A stretch of DNA of 64,000 bases from Saccharopolyspora phatthalungensis (GTDB lineage Bacteria > Actinomycetota > Actinomycetes > Mycobacteriales > Pseudonocardiaceae), in assembly GCF_014203395.1 (NCBI RefSeq), contig NZ_JACHIW010000002.1:682001-746000 (forward strand). Reading direction: 5' to 3'. The position numbers and the translations under genes are program-made. Below the pieces are notes generated by a model that ran no database searches, had not been told where the DNA came from, and was given only the letters and a program-made list of their open reading frames with translations. This document shows, in pieces, positions 15,985 to 24,788 of this stretch (the stretch's first letter is position 1; each line of letters begins with the position of its first letter).

Positions 15985-16916
15985 CAGGACCTCCGCGGGT
16001 CGAAGGAGGATTGCGCCGCGAGCTGTTGGAGCAGTTCGCGCTCGCGGTCGGTCAGCTTCGGCGGCACCGCGATCCGGACTTCCGCGTAGAGGTCGCCGGG
16101 CGAGCCGCGCGGGTTGGGCATGCCCTCCCCGCGCAGCCGCAGCCGCCTGCCGCTGGAGGAGCCGGGTGGCACCCGTACCTTCGTCTCGCCGCCTGGCGTG
16201 GTGAGCGGGACCATCGCGCCCAGCGCCGCCTCCCACGGCGTGACCGGCAAGTCGACGTAGATGTCCCGCCCGGACACCCGGTAATGGCTGTGCGGCGCGA
16301 GGTGCACCACGAGGTACAGATCACCCGGCCGGACGTTGCCGCCGCCGCGACCGCCCTGCCCGGACAGCCGGATGCGCTGGCCATCCACCACCCCGCGGGG
16401 AATCGTCACCTCGAAGGTGCGGGGCCCGGATGGACCGGACAGGGTGACGTTCCGCTTGCCGCCGCGGTAGGCCTCCTCCACGGTCAGCTCCAGCTCGGCT
16501 TCCTGGTCCGCTCCCGGGATCGGCCCGGCCGCGCCCCGCGCTCCGAACAAGCTGCCGAACAGATCCTCGAAGCCGACCCCGCCGAAACCCTCGTCGGCCG
16601 AAACGCGCACGCCGCCGCGCCCGCCCGCGCCGGGCCGGCCTCCGCCGCGCCGGGCGCCCTGGCCGGCACCGACCCACTCCTCGTAGCCCTCCGGGATGGA
16701 GCGAAAGTCCGGGCCGAAGCGGTCGTAGCGCTTCCGGGTGTCGGGATCGGACAGCACGCTGTACGCCTCGTTGATCTCCTTGAAGCGTTCCTCGGATTCT
16801 GGATCGGAATTGACGTCGGGGTGGTAGCGGCGGGCGAGCTTGCGGTATGCCTGCTGCACTTCTTCGGAGCTGGCGTTGCGGGACACACCGAGCATTTCGT
16901 AGTAGTCGCGCGCCAT
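15984..16916 (-). CDS. DnaJ-type co-chaperone without zinc finger (CbpA-like)
   Basis: 310 residues. The J domain occupies about 3-70 with the HPD motif in YHPDVNSD. A Gly/Arg-rich linker (about 85-130) follows, then two C-terminal beta-domains: [20 protein letters not shown] and the second starting near [23 protein letters not shown]. None of the four CxxCxGxG zinc repeats of true DnaJ is present, so it belongs to the CbpA class. It stimulates DnaK ATPase and delivers substrates. It lies seven bases after grpE, and its stop overlaps the MerR-type gene by one base. Actinobacteria usually have another dnaJ with zinc fingers, so this is probably a second system. Confidence 0.93.
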   Translation of the reverse strand: MARDYYEMLGVSRNASSEEVQQAYRKLARRYHPDVNSDPESEERFKEINEAYSVLSDPDTRKRYDRFGPDFRSIPEGYEEWVGAGQGARRGGGRPGAGGRGGVRVSADEGFGGVGFEDLFGSLFGARGAAGPIPGADQEAELELTVEEAYRGGKRNVTLSGPSGPRTFEVTIPRGVVDGQRIRLSGQGGRGGGNVRPGDLYLVVHLAPHSHYRVSGRDIYVDLPVTPWEAALGAMVPLTTPGGETKVRVPPGSSSGRRLRLRGEGMPNPRGSPGDLYAEVRIAVPPKLTDRERELLQQLAAQSSFDPRRS

Positions 16917-16923
16917 GTCCGCT

Positions 16924-17451
16924 TCACCCCGGTTTCCGGCTCACGGCCACCGCAACGGGACGCAGCTGCTTGTCGGCGTCGCCGTAACCTGGACGCAGCA
17001 CTCGTATGACCGTGCCCGGATCGGCGTCCGGGGTCTCGACGACGTTGACCACCTCGTGCTGGTTCGGGTCGAATGGGACCCCGACCTCGTCCCGGCGCGG
17101 GTATCCGAGCTGAGCCAGCAGGTTGACCGCCTGCTCGCGGATCGCTCGCACCCCGTCGAGCACCGAGCGCGGGTCGGCTTCGGCGTGCTCCAATGCCAGT
17201 TCCAGGTTGTCGATCAACGGCAACCAAGCGGCGGTCACACTGGCCCGCTCCTCCGCGCGCACCCGCTCCAGCTCGCGGGCGTGGCGCTTGCGCAGGTTGT
17301 CGAGGTCCGCGAGGGCACGGCGCCAGCGGTCCTCCAACTCCGCGACATCGGGCTCCTGCTGCTTCGCCTCGGGCTCGGCCGACTCGGCGTCGGATTCGAC
17401 CTCGGGTTCCTGCTCGGGGCCGTCCGTGTCGGGTTCCCATGGTGCCGTCAT
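16924..17451 (-). CDS. grpE: GrpE nucleotide exchange factor
   Basis: 175 residues. An acidic N-terminal tail (about 1-35) leads into the long dimerisation helix [31 protein letters not shown], then the beta domain with [16 protein letters not shown] and VIRVLRPGY. GrpE releases ADP from DnaK and acts as a thermosensor in many bacteria. I place the start at ATG 17451, eight bases after the dnaK stop; the same frame stays open through the dnaK gene, but that part is opposite-frame noise. It forms one operon with dnaK upstream and the J-protein downstream. Confidence 0.94.
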   Translation of the reverse strand: MTAPWEPDTDGPEQEPEVESDAESAEPEAKQQEPDVAELEDRWRRALADLDNLRKRHARELERVRAEERASVTAAWLPLIDNLELALEHAEADPRSVLDGVRAIREQAVNLLAQLGYPRRDEVGVPFDPNQHEVVNVVETPDADPGTVIRVLRPGYGDADKQLRPVAVAVSRKPG

Positions 17452-17459
17452 CGCACGCC

Positions 17460-19340
17460 TCACATCCGCTCGAAGTCGGCGTCCACCACGTCGTCGGAGT
17501 CGGCACCGCCCGACCGCGACCCGCCACCGGAGGCGGCGCCCGCTGTCGCGGTGCGTGCGGCCAGGCCCTGGTAGATCTGCCGCAGATCGTCGGTCAGTGG
17601 ACGGGCGCGGTCGGGCGGTGCCTCGTTCTGCACCGCTTCGCGCGCGTCGTTGATCAACATTTCCGCGCGGGCCCGCTCGTTCGACGGTGCCGCCTCGCCT
17701 AGTTCGGCTAGCTGTTTCTCGACCTGGTAGGCGGCCGCATCGAGCTCGTTTCGGGCGTCGATGGCATCGCGCAGGCGCTGGTCCTCGGACCGGTTGCGCT
17801 CGGCCTCCGACACCATCCGGTCGACCTCGCTCTTGTCGAGGTTGGAGCTGTCGCTGATGGTGATGCTCTGCTTCGCTCCGGTGTCCTTGTCCCGCGCGGT
17901 CACGCTGAGGATCCCGTTGGCGTCGACGTCGAAGGTGACCTCGATCTGGGGTTCCCCGCGCGGCGCGGGGCGGATGTTCTCCAGGCGGAACCGCCCGAGC
18001 ACGCGGTTGTCGGCCGCGCGTTCGCGCTCGCCCTGCAGGACGACGATGTCCACGGCCGACTGGTTGTCCTCGGCGGTCGAGAACACCTCGGCGCGGCGAG
18101 CCGGGATCGTGGTGTTGCGCTCGATCAGCTTGGTCATCACGCCACCCCGGGTTTCCACGCCCAGCGACAGCGGAATCACGTCGAGCAGCAGGACGTCCTG
18201 CACGTCGCCCTTGAGCACCCCGGCCTGCACAGCGGCCCCGATCGCGACGACCTCGTCCGGGTTGACGCTCATGTTGGGGTCCTTGCCGCCGGTCAGCTTG
18301 CGCACCAGCGCCTGCACGGCCGGGATCCGGGTGGAGCCGCCGACCAGGATGACCTCGTCGATGTCGTTCTCGGTGACCTTCGCGTCGCCCATCGCCTGCT
18401 TGACCGGGTCCAGGCAACGGTCGATGAGATCGGCGGTCAGCTTCTCGAAGGTGGACCGCATGATCGAGCTCTGCAGGTGTTTGGGCCCGGCGGCGTCGGC
18501 GGTGATGAACGGCAGCGAAACCTGGGTCTGCGACACCGAGCTCAATTCGACCTTGGCCTTCTCGGCCGCCTCGAAGAGCCGTTGCAGGGCCTGCGGATCG
18601 TTGCGCAGGTCGATGCCGTTGTCCCGCTGGAACTCGTCGGCCAGGTGGTCGACCAGCCTGCGGTCGAAGTCGTCACCGCCCAGGTGGCCGTCACCGGCGG
18701 TGGCGCGAACCTCGACCACCCCGTCGCCGACGTCCAGGATGCTGACGTCGAAGGTGCCGCCACCGAGGTCGAACACCAGCACCGTTTCGTGCCCGCGCTT
18801 GTCCAGGCCGTAGGCCAGCGCCGCGGCGGTCGGTTCGTTGATGATCCGCAACACTTCGAGCCCGGCGATCCGCCCGGCGTCCTTGGTCGCGGTGCGTTGC
18901 GCGTCATTGAAGTAGGCGGGCACCGTGATGACGGCCTCGGTGACCCGTTCGCCGAGCGCCTTGCCCGCATCGTCGGCGAGCTTGCGCAACACCAGGGCGC
19001 TGATCTCCTCGGGCGCGTACTGCTTGCCCCGGACCTCGAACCGGGCCAGCCCGTTGTCGCCTTCGACGACGTCGAAGGCGACCGCCTCCGCTTCGCTGGC
19101 CACCTCGTCGTAGCGGCGGCCGACGAACCGCTTCGCCGAGTAGATGGTCCCCTTCGGGTTCAAGATCGCTTGGCGGCGCGCCAGTTGCCCCACCAACCGC
19201 TCCCCGGAATCGGTGAAGGCGACCACGGACGGCGTGGTCCGCGAGCCTTCGGCGTTCGGGATCACATCGGCTTCGCCGCCTTCCCAGGCCGCGATCACCG
19301 AGTTCGTCGTCCCCAGATCGATGCCGACTGCCTTAGCCAT
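17460..19340 (-). CDS. dnaK: Hsp70 chaperone DnaK
   Basis: 626 residues, full-length Hsp70. The ATPase domain starts [17 protein letters not shown], with the phosphate-2 and adenosine motifs [19 protein letters not shown] and [13 protein letters not shown]; the linker and substrate domain begin at [19 protein letters not shown]. The C-terminal lid is followed by a short Gly/Ser-rich tail ending [11 protein letters not shown], which resembles the EEVD-like DnaK tail. ATG 19340 has GGAGCTC upstream after ACA. The promoter faces the PucR gene across about 220 bases. I see neither a CIRCE nor a HAIR (HspR) element there, so control may be unusual. Confidence 0.97.
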   Translation of the reverse strand: MAKAVGIDLGTTNSVIAAWEGGEADVIPNAEGSRTTPSVVAFTDSGERLVGQLARRQAILNPKGTIYSAKRFVGRRYDEVASEAEAVAFDVVEGDNGLARFEVRGKQYAPEEISALVLRKLADDAGKALGERVTEAVITVPAYFNDAQRTATKDAGRIAGLEVLRIINEPTAAALAYGLDKRGHETVLVFDLGGGTFDVSILDVGDGVVEVRATAGDGHLGGDDFDRRLVDHLADEFQRDNGIDLRNDPQALQRLFEAAEKAKVELSSVSQTQVSLPFITADAAGPKHLQSSIMRSTFEKLTADLIDRCLDPVKQAMGDAKVTENDIDEVILVGGSTRIPAVQALVRKLTGGKDPNMSVNPDEVVAIGAAVQAGVLKGDVQDVLLLDVIPLSLGVETRGGVMTKLIERNTTIPARRAEVFSTAEDNQSAVDIVVLQGERERAADNRVLGRFRLENIRPAPRGEPQIEVTFDVDANGILSVTARDKDTGAKQSITISDSSNLDKSEVDRMVSEAERNRSEDQRLRDAIDARNELDAAAYQVEKQLAELGEAAPSNERARAEMLINDAREAVQNEAPPDRARPLTDDLRQIYQGLAARTATAGAASGGGSRSGGADSDDVVDADFERM

Positions 19341-19415
19341 GAGTGAGCTCCTGTCCTAGGGCCGACTGCGTGCCAGCGTGCCGCTAGCGCTCCCTTGGCG
19401 CGTCCATCCCCGAGG

Positions 19416-19437
19416 ACGAAATCTCCGCTTCGTTTCG
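19416..19437. promoter_or_regulatory. Nested inverted repeats between dnaK and the PucR gene
   Basis: ACGAA (19416-19420) with TTCGT (19429-19433), overlapped by CGAAA (19417-19421) with TTTCG (19433-19437). The site is about 80 bases upstream of dnaK and 120 bases upstream of the regulator gene, so it is a candidate operator for either. It does not match the CIRCE or HAIR consensus. Confidence 0.3.
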
Positions 19438-19558
19438 GCCTGTCGAAGCAATCGGTCGGCCATGCACGCCACGCCCGGACGCCGACCGCGCCGGGTTGTC
19501 CGGCCCGCTTCACGGCGTAACGTTGCGAGGCGTACAGAGCATCGTCGGGGGAACCCCC

Positions 19559-21256
19559 ATGGACGACCCGAACACCCTTGCGATACCGCGAAACACCGAC
19601 GCGTGGGCGGCAGCGCCGGGATCCGATCTGCACCGCCTGTTCCAGCTGTCGATGACGATGTTCGAGCGCCGGGACCAGGAAAACATCCTGCGCCTGGCGA
19701 TGTCCTCGGTGCCCGCTCTGGGGCCCTGCCAAGCGCGGTCCGGTTACCTGCTGCGCGATCGGGAGCTGATCGAGTTCCTGCCCGACGACCACGCTCCCGC
19801 GGCCGAGCTGGCCGATCGGCTCCGCGCACTGCAGGGCGAGGACGGCTTGATCGCGATACCGGGGGCGGCGTGGGCGCGGGCCTTCGGCTTGCGCCGTCCC
19901 GGTGGTTTGAGTGGCTATCTCGTCGTCACGGGAGAGGCCGAGCCGAGTCCGCACGAGCTGTTCCTGCTCAACGTGCTTGCCCAGCAGACGGCCGCAGCCG
20001 TGGCCAATGCCTCGCTGCACCAGGTCGAACGGGAGCACGCGCTCCAGCTGAGCCGGTTGAGCGACGAGCTCGCGATCATGAACCAGCGCCTCAAGGACAC
20101 GGTCGAGGACCTGCAGCGCCGCCAGCTCATCCACGACGCCTTCACCCGGATCGTGGCCTCGGATGGCCACGAGAACGAGATCGCGGCCACCCTTCACGCG
20201 CTGACCGATCGGGCTGTCGCCGTCGAGGACCGCTTCGGCAACCTGCTGTCGTGGGCGGGTCCGGGTAGACCCGACCCGTACCCGGAACCGAACCTGCGCC
20301 GGGAAGAGACCCTCCAGCAAGCGGCGAACTGCAACGGATTGACGCGGGACCGGGACCGGCTCGTCATGGTCGCACAGCCGCGGCAGGAAATCCTCGGTGT
20401 CATCGTCCTGTTCGATCCGGGGCCCACGCTGCAACCGCAGGTGATCTACGCCCTGGAGCACGCGGCGATGGCCCTCGAATTGCGGTTGAGCCACGCCCGG
20501 AACCTGGCCGAGGTCGAGCTTCGGTTGCGCCGCGATCTCGTCGAGGACCTCCTCGCCGGCACCAGCGACCACAGCGTTTTCGCCCGCTCCGAAGCGGTCG
20601 GCCACAACCTGCACGGGCCGCACTACGCGGTTGCGCTTCAATGGCTCGGCGCGGGCACCGAGGACGCGCTCGCCATCGCGGCCTGGAAGGCCGCGAAGAA
20701 GGTGGGCATGTCGATCCTGCTGGCGCGCCGGTCGGGAATGGTGGTGCTGTTCAGCAGCGGCCGACCCGACGGAGCCGCCTTCTACCGTGCGGTGGCCGAC
20801 GAAATGGGCAACGGCGGCGGAGCGATCGGGGTCGGCGGTCGCTGCGACTCGCCGGCGGACTTCGCGCGATCGTTCCAGGAGGCGTTGCGGTCCCTGCGGA
20901 TCCGTCAGCAGTCGCGGCTGCGCAACGGAATCACCTTCTTCGATGAACTCGGCATCTACCGCATCCTCGGGCAGGGCGAGGGCGGCGCCGACATCGAGAC
21001 GTTCGTCCAGGAGTGGCTCGGCTCCCTCCAGGATTACGACCGCAGGCACCACTCGAACCTGGTGCCAACGCTGTCGCAGTACCTCGAATGCGGCGGCAAC
21101 TACAGCGCCACCGCCAGCGCACTGGTCATCCACCGCAGCACCCTCCGGTACCGCCTGCGCCGGATCAGGGAGATTTCGCATCTGGACATCAACGACGTCG
21201 ACAGCCGGCTCAACCTGCACGTCGCGACCCGAGCGTGGCGAGTTCTCGGCGGGTGA
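19559..21256 (+). CDS. PucR/CdaR-type transcriptional regulator with GAF-like sensor
   Basis: 565 residues. The N-terminal part (about 20-170) resembles a GAF sensor, with NVLAQQTAAAVANASLHQVEREHAL leading into a coiled-coil linker. The central part (about 320-460) is the GGDEF-like module usual in the CdaR group. The C-terminal domain is the PucR helix-turn-helix: TLSQYLECGGNYSATASALVIHRSTLRYRLRRIREI. ATG 19559 has GGGGGAA upstream; an earlier ATG at 19496 is possible. The gene is divergent from dnaK and convergent with the thioredoxin gene (15 bases apart). Such regulators often control catabolic or secondary-metabolism genes; no target is obvious here. Confidence 0.88.
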   Translation: MDDPNTLAIPRNTDAWAAAPGSDLHRLFQLSMTMFERRDQENILRLAMSSVPALGPCQARSGYLLRDRELIEFLPDDHAPAAELADRLRALQGEDGLIAIPGAAWARAFGLRRPGGLSGYLVVTGEAEPSPHELFLLNVLAQQTAAAVANASLHQVEREHALQLSRLSDELAIMNQRLKDTVEDLQRRQLIHDAFTRIVASDGHENEIAATLHALTDRAVAVEDRFGNLLSWAGPGRPDPYPEPNLRREETLQQAANCNGLTRDRDRLVMVAQPRQEILGVIVLFDPGPTLQPQVIYALEHAAMALELRLSHARNLAEVELRLRRDLVEDLLAGTSDHSVFARSEAVGHNLHGPHYAVALQWLGAGTEDALAIAAWKAAKKVGMSILLARRSGMVVLFSSGRPDGAAFYRAVADEMGNGGGAIGVGGRCDSPADFARSFQEALRSLRIRQQSRLRNGITFFDELGIYRILGQGEGGADIETFVQEWLGSLQDYDRRHHSNLVPTLSQYLECGGNYSATASALVIHRSTLRYRLRRIREISHLDINDVDSRLNLHVATRAWRVLGG

Positions 21257-21271
21257 CATGAGCGGCGAAAA

Positions 21272-21727
21272 TCAGTGGGATCGTCCCGATTCGGAGGTGC
21301 TGGCACCGATCCCCTGTTCGACCCACTCGCGCAGCGCGGGCGCGGGCAGCGCGCCGGCCTGTCGTGCGATGACCCGGCCCCGGTCCAACAGCAGGAGGGT
21401 CGGGACGGCCTGAACGGTGAACCGCTGCGAGGTTTTGGTCGCCGCGTCGACGTTGACCTTGACGAGCTTCACGCGGCCGGCGAGCTCCTTGGCCACCTGC
21501 TCCAAGGCCGGACTGACCATCCTGCAGGGGCCGCACCACGGGGCCCACAGGTCGACCAACACGAACAGGGACGATTTCTCGGCCACCGCGGCGAAATCAT
21601 CGTCCCCGGCCGTCACGATCCACGGCATCGGTCGGTGGCAGTTGCCGCACATCGGGCGCCCCTCGCCCGCCGGCGGTATCCGGTTGACGCGTCCACAGTT
21701 TTCGCATCGGATCTTCTGCGGTTCCAT
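21272..21727 (-). CDS. Thioredoxin 2-type protein with N-terminal zinc ribbon
   Basis: 151 residues. Residues 1-40 hold two CxxC pairs (CENCGR and CGNCHR) forming a zinc ribbon as in TrxC/thioredoxin 2. The thioredoxin domain follows with active site WAPWCGPCRMVSP and the cis-Pro loop QAVPTLLLLDRG. It reduces disulfides in the cytoplasm; zinc-containing thioredoxins are often stress-induced, which fits the nearby chaperone operon. I chose ATG 21727, with GGGAGAGGG upstream, over the longer frame from 21778. It converges with the PucR gene. Confidence 0.93.
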   Translation of the reverse strand: MEPQKIRCENCGRVNRIPPAGEGRPMCGNCHRPMPWIVTAGDDDFAAVAEKSSLFVLVDLWAPWCGPCRMVSPALEQVAKELAGRVKLVKVNVDAATKTSQRFTVQAVPTLLLLDRGRVIARQAGALPAPALREWVEQGIGASTSESGRSH

Positions 21728-21890
21728 GCCCTCTCCCACCCCCGGGCTCCGCGGCGGGCAGAAGTGCGCCGCCACCACAAGCTTGACGATCGCCGAACCG
21801 ACATTCGTGCACTGACCGGGTCCAAATCCGCTGCGGCCATTCGGCCCCCCGGAGCGAACGCGGGCCTGCCCGGCCTCAGCGGCGCAGGAG

Positions 21891-22214
21891 CTATTCGCCG
21901 GTGTTATCCAGTTGTTCGCCGCGGTGAGCCAGCAGCTCCGTCAGTTGCCGCACTTCGTCCGCTATTTCCGGATCGTGGTCCAAAAGCCGGTCCGCGAGGT
22001 CACCAACGCGGTTCACCACCTCTCCGCAGCACCGCAGGATGTGCCCCCGCACTTCACGGGACGGCCACCACTCCTCGTGCTTCTGGCAATTGCCGACCAG
22101 CCAGCCGGCCAGGCTGAGCTCGTGGACAACCGGGTTGTGCAGTCCAGACACTTCTTCGTCGTACATGTCGTGAGGGTGCGGGATGTGACGGGCTTCGGCT
22201 CGTCGATATAGCAC
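21891..22214 (-). CDS. Hypothetical protein, helical, Trp/Cys-containing
   Basis: A 107-codon frame I do not recognise. It looks coding because the C-terminal half has a clean amphipathic pattern (EVVNRVGDLADRLLDHDPEIADEVRQLTELLA) and the middle has a Trp/Cys cluster (HEEWWPSREVRGHILRCC). The GTG at 22214 has only a weak GGTGAGAA upstream; the ATG at 22166 is another possible start. It lies 34 bases downstream of the DUF222-HNH gene on the same strand. The corresponding position beside the second DUF222 copy (62.8-63.1 kb) does not carry it, so it is not part of the duplicated unit. Confidence 0.45.
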   Translation of the reverse strand: MLYRRAEARHIPHPHDMYDEEVSGLHNPVVHELSLAGWLVGNCQKHEEWWPSREVRGHILRCCGEVVNRVGDLADRLLDHDPEIADEVRQLTELLAHRGEQLDNTGE

Positions 22215-22233
22215 CAGCGCCAGTTCTCACCGG

Positions 22234-23118
22234 GGCCCACGGCGCCGGTCAGCTGACCGCCGCCTCGGAACGCGAGCAGCGCGATTCGCCCGCCGGGTCC
22301 CGCTGGGAGGGGATGAGGTCCCGGAGGTATTCGCGGTGCTGGGCGGGCAGCGCCTTGCCGCCTGGTCGTGGTCTTCGGTTGATGTCCACGGTGGGTGGTG
22401 GGATGAAGACGGGTCTGCCCTCGCGCATCTGGATTTCCCATCGGTGGTTGTGCACGGTGCGGTGGTGGTGGCCGCATAGCATTGTCATGTTGGCCAGTTC
22501 GGTGGGGCCGCCGTCGATCCAGCTCACGACGTGATGCGCGTCGGGGGTCCCCGGCGGCCGGTCGCAGCCGGGAAACGAACAGCTGCCGTCGCGCTGGAGT
22601 AGCGCGGCGCGAAGGTGCGCGGGTGCGGTTCGCCTGGCCCGGCCGAGGTCCAGGGGCAGGCCAGCTCCGTCGAGAACCATGGGCAGTACTTCGCTGTCGC
22701 AGGCGATGCGCCGCGCGTTCTCGGCGGTGATGGCACGCCCGGTGTTCAGCGTGCCGGGCATGCCCTGCTCATCGGGGAAACCCAGCCCGCGTTTGAGGTC
22801 TTCGAAGTCGATGGTGATCGTCAGGTGCGGCCGTTGCCCACCGGCACGCGGCATCCCGTCGGAGTCGGTGGCCAGATCGAGCAGCGCGGCGAAGCCGTCG
22901 GCGTTGCGCTGCCCGGCGCTGCGAGGGTCCTTCTCCCCGCCGGTTTGCGGGCACGGGGCGGCCAGCGGCTCGATGAGCGCAACGAATTTCGCCCCGGTCT
23001 CGCGGTCCAGCCGGGCCTTGATGACCGTCATCCCGTCCCGGGCGGTCCCGTAATGCAGCTCCCGCGCCTCGTGCTGGCCCTCCTCGTCCTGGTAGGCCCC
23101 GTCCTGGTCGAGCAGATA
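22234..23118. repeat. Long direct repeat, copy A (DUF222-HNH gene)
   Basis: This stretch pairs with 63116-64000 (offset 40882). By eye I count six mismatches between 22318 and 23118, against seven in the 70 bases nearest the stop codon. Both copies lie in the same orientation. The match runs to the end of the window, so its full length is not visible. Confidence 0.93.
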
Positions 23119-23631
23119 CCTGATTCGTTCGGCGATTGTCTCCAGCTCACGCGGCGGCATCTGGCGGGCGTAGCCGGCCAGGGTCGCCTCGACCTCCCCC
23201 ACCCGGTGACAACGGGCGTACTCCGGCAGCCGACGAATGCCCGCCACGATCACCCGCGCATGCTCAACACTGATCGCGCCTTGCGACAAGGCGGCGGCGG
23301 TCTGGGGAAGCTCGGCGGGCATCGTCTCGCCATACAGCGAGGCCCGGTCCTCGACGTTGCGGGCGACCGTCACCCGGGTCGTGGCGTCCCGGTGGTCGAT
23401 GTTGAGCAGCTCCCGCAACCACACCTGCATCGACCTCGCACCACGCTCGGCATGCAGCCCCCGCCGGTCGGCCTCGGCGATAACCTGCAACTGCTCCATC
23501 ATCACCACCCGCATGCTCTGCTCACAGCGCTGAATCCGGGCGATGAGCTCGGCATCCGAGCACGACACCACAGACGACCGTGAAGACATCATCTCCACGC
23601 TCGCGTCCCGGGTGTCCGTCAACGGTGCCAT
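22249..23631 (-). CDS. DUF222/HNH endonuclease (13E12 repeat family)
   Basis: About 460 residues. The long helical DUF222 domain covers roughly residues 20-300, for example AISVEHARVIVAGIRRLPEY and LDRETGAKFVALIEPLAAP. Near the C-terminus lies the HNH nuclease: CSFPGCDRPPGTPDAHHV, then the core TMLCGHHHRTVHN with metal and catalytic histidines. Such proteins occur in many copies in actinobacterial genomes and are thought to be mobile or selfish, though their role is unsettled. The start is uncertain: ATG 23631 and ATG 23661 are candidates, and the frame stays open upstream through repeats. Its 3' 870 bases are repeated almost exactly at the window end. Confidence 0.88.
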   Translation of the reverse strand: MAPLTDTRDASVEMMSSRSSVVSCSDAELIARIQRCEQSMRVVMMEQLQVIAEADRRGLHAERGARSMQVWLRELLNIDHRDATTRVTVARNVEDRASLYGETMPAELPQTAAALSQGAISVEHARVIVAGIRRLPEYARCHRVGEVEATLAGYARQMPPRELETIAERIRYLLDQDGAYQDEEGQHEARELHYGTARDGMTVIKARLDRETGAKFVALIEPLAAPCPQTGGEKDPRSAGQRNADGFAALLDLATDSDGMPRAGGQRPHLTITIDFEDLKRGLGFPDEQGMPGTLNTGRAITAENARRIACDSEVLPMVLDGAGLPLDLGRARRTAPAHLRAALLQRDGSCSFPGCDRPPGTPDAHHVVSWIDGGPTELANMTMLCGHHHRTVHNHRWEIQMREGRPVFIPPPTVDINRRPRPGGKALPAQHREYLRDLIPSQRDPAGESRCSRSEAAVS

Positions 23632-23883
23632 GCCTCCATTCTCCCAGATTCGAACACCCATTCGCACGCATTCCAGCATCGCTTGATCAGGTGAAACCCC
23701 CACCAAAACCCCGAAAACCCCCACCCAGCAACAAAAACCTCCACCACACGCCGAAGGCGCCCGCCAGCACGACCGATCAAAAACCCTTACGGAACAACCC
23801 CAAGCCGACCGGGCACCAGCCCCAGCCACGACCGAATCCGCCACCCCGGCAACGCAACCCGCCGGTTGCGCCAGCCCACTCCG

Positions 23884-24020
23884 GGGCCATCCCCGCGATA
23901 CAAAGCCGAACCGGGGCTGTGGGCCGGATGTCAAGCCTGAAACCTCGAAGAGGCGGCCGCCAGGCCGGGCTTGACCTCCGGAACGCAGCCCCCACACTCC
24001 ACCGATCGCGGGGATGGCCC
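23884..24020. repeat. Long stepped inverted repeat (potential 137-base hairpin)
   Basis: Outer arms 23884-23899 and 24005-24020 match perfectly over 16 bases. Inner blocks continue the pairing: 23913-23919 with 23986-23992, 23924-23928 with 23977-23981, and 23930-23937 with 23968-23975. It lies in the non-coding leader of the DUF222-HNH gene, next to tandem repeats. It could be a non-autonomous element or a structured leader. Confidence 0.6.
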
Positions 24021-24030
24021 ACCCAACACC

Positions 24031-24218
24031 GAACCTCCCACAGCCCCAACCCCCCTCAAAAGGCGAGCAAATCACGCCAAGCCGCCCGCGAACCATGGCA
24101 ACCCGGAACCTCCCCCAGCCCCAACCCCCTCAAAAGGCGAGCAAATCACGCCAAGGCGCCCCCAACCCATGTCAACACGGAACCTCCCACAGCCCCAACC
24201 CCCTCAAAAGGCGCCCAT
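24031..24218. repeat. Tandem repeat, 74-75 bp unit, two and a half copies
   Basis: Units begin at 24031, 24106 and 24180 with GAACCTCCC, followed by CAGCCCCAACCC and CTCAAAAGGCGAGCAAATC; the third copy breaks off after about 39 bases. The second unit differs from the first at several positions. The array lies between the DUF222-HNH gene and a regulator remnant. No protein reading is convincing. Confidence 0.8.
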
Positions 24219-24444
24219 TCCTGCGGAAACCCGACCTTTGAGACAACTTATCTTGGTTCAGAGGAAAAGGCGGCCACGTTCGTGAAAAGTCAAGCCGTTC
24301 AACGGATTCTCCGGCGAGGATGCGGACCGGCACGGCGCGCTTGTTTCGTCCCGCAACGCGGGAGCTCAGGACAGGGGGACTCATCGATGGCGCCGATCCG
24401 TTCCGCGTGACGAGCGAGACTGCGGTCATCCAACTCACGCTGGT

Positions 24445-24740
24445 GTGCGAACAGTTCGTCAAGCCCAGAACCGCGTGTACTCCCGACCGGTCTCGCTGGC
24501 CAATGGCGTGGTAACGGCGCGCTTGGGCGAGATCGGCGCAGCCCTGCGCGATGCGGTACTCCCCGCGCCGACGGCCACCACCGCGAAGAGGATCGGCTGG
24601 TCGAGACCGTGATCTCCTACCTTCGGTCCGGATCGATCAGCACCGTCGCGGGCGTGGTGCCGCGTGCTGCAGCGCGCCTAAACCTACCTTCAGAATCGGT
24701 GCATCTCGCGGGCTTGTCCGCCTCGCGAGTCGCCGCCTAG
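24445..24740 (+). pseudogene. Degenerate remnant, possibly of a PucR-type regulator
   Basis: Two overlapping frames read like parts of one protein. The first, 24445-24612, ends after LGEIGAALRDAVLPAP and a stop; the second, 24582-24740, reads DRLVETVISYLRSGSISTVAG, which resembles the start of the PucR C-terminal helix-turn-helix, then loses the expected recognition helix and stops. A frameshift near 24582-24612 would join them. It lies just upstream of the FAD oxidase gene on the same strand, where a pathway regulator would be expected. The family call is tentative. Confidence 0.3.
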
Positions 24741-24788
24741 AAATGCAAGAACGGTTCTCGCGGATTTTTGCACGGAGAGGGGCTGACG

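Noticed and set aside
15984..16916. Canonical DnaJ
   Set aside because: None of the four zinc-binding CxxCxGxG repeats is present.
19341..19558. CIRCE or HAIR element for the dnaK operon
   Set aside because: Neither TTAGCACTC-N9-GAGTGCTAA nor CTTGAGT-N7-ACTCAAG is present, even loosely.
23580..24410. 276-codon plus-strand frame across the tandem repeats
   Set aside because: Pro/Lys/Asn-rich reading follows from the repeats and the antisense of the HNH leader; no domain.
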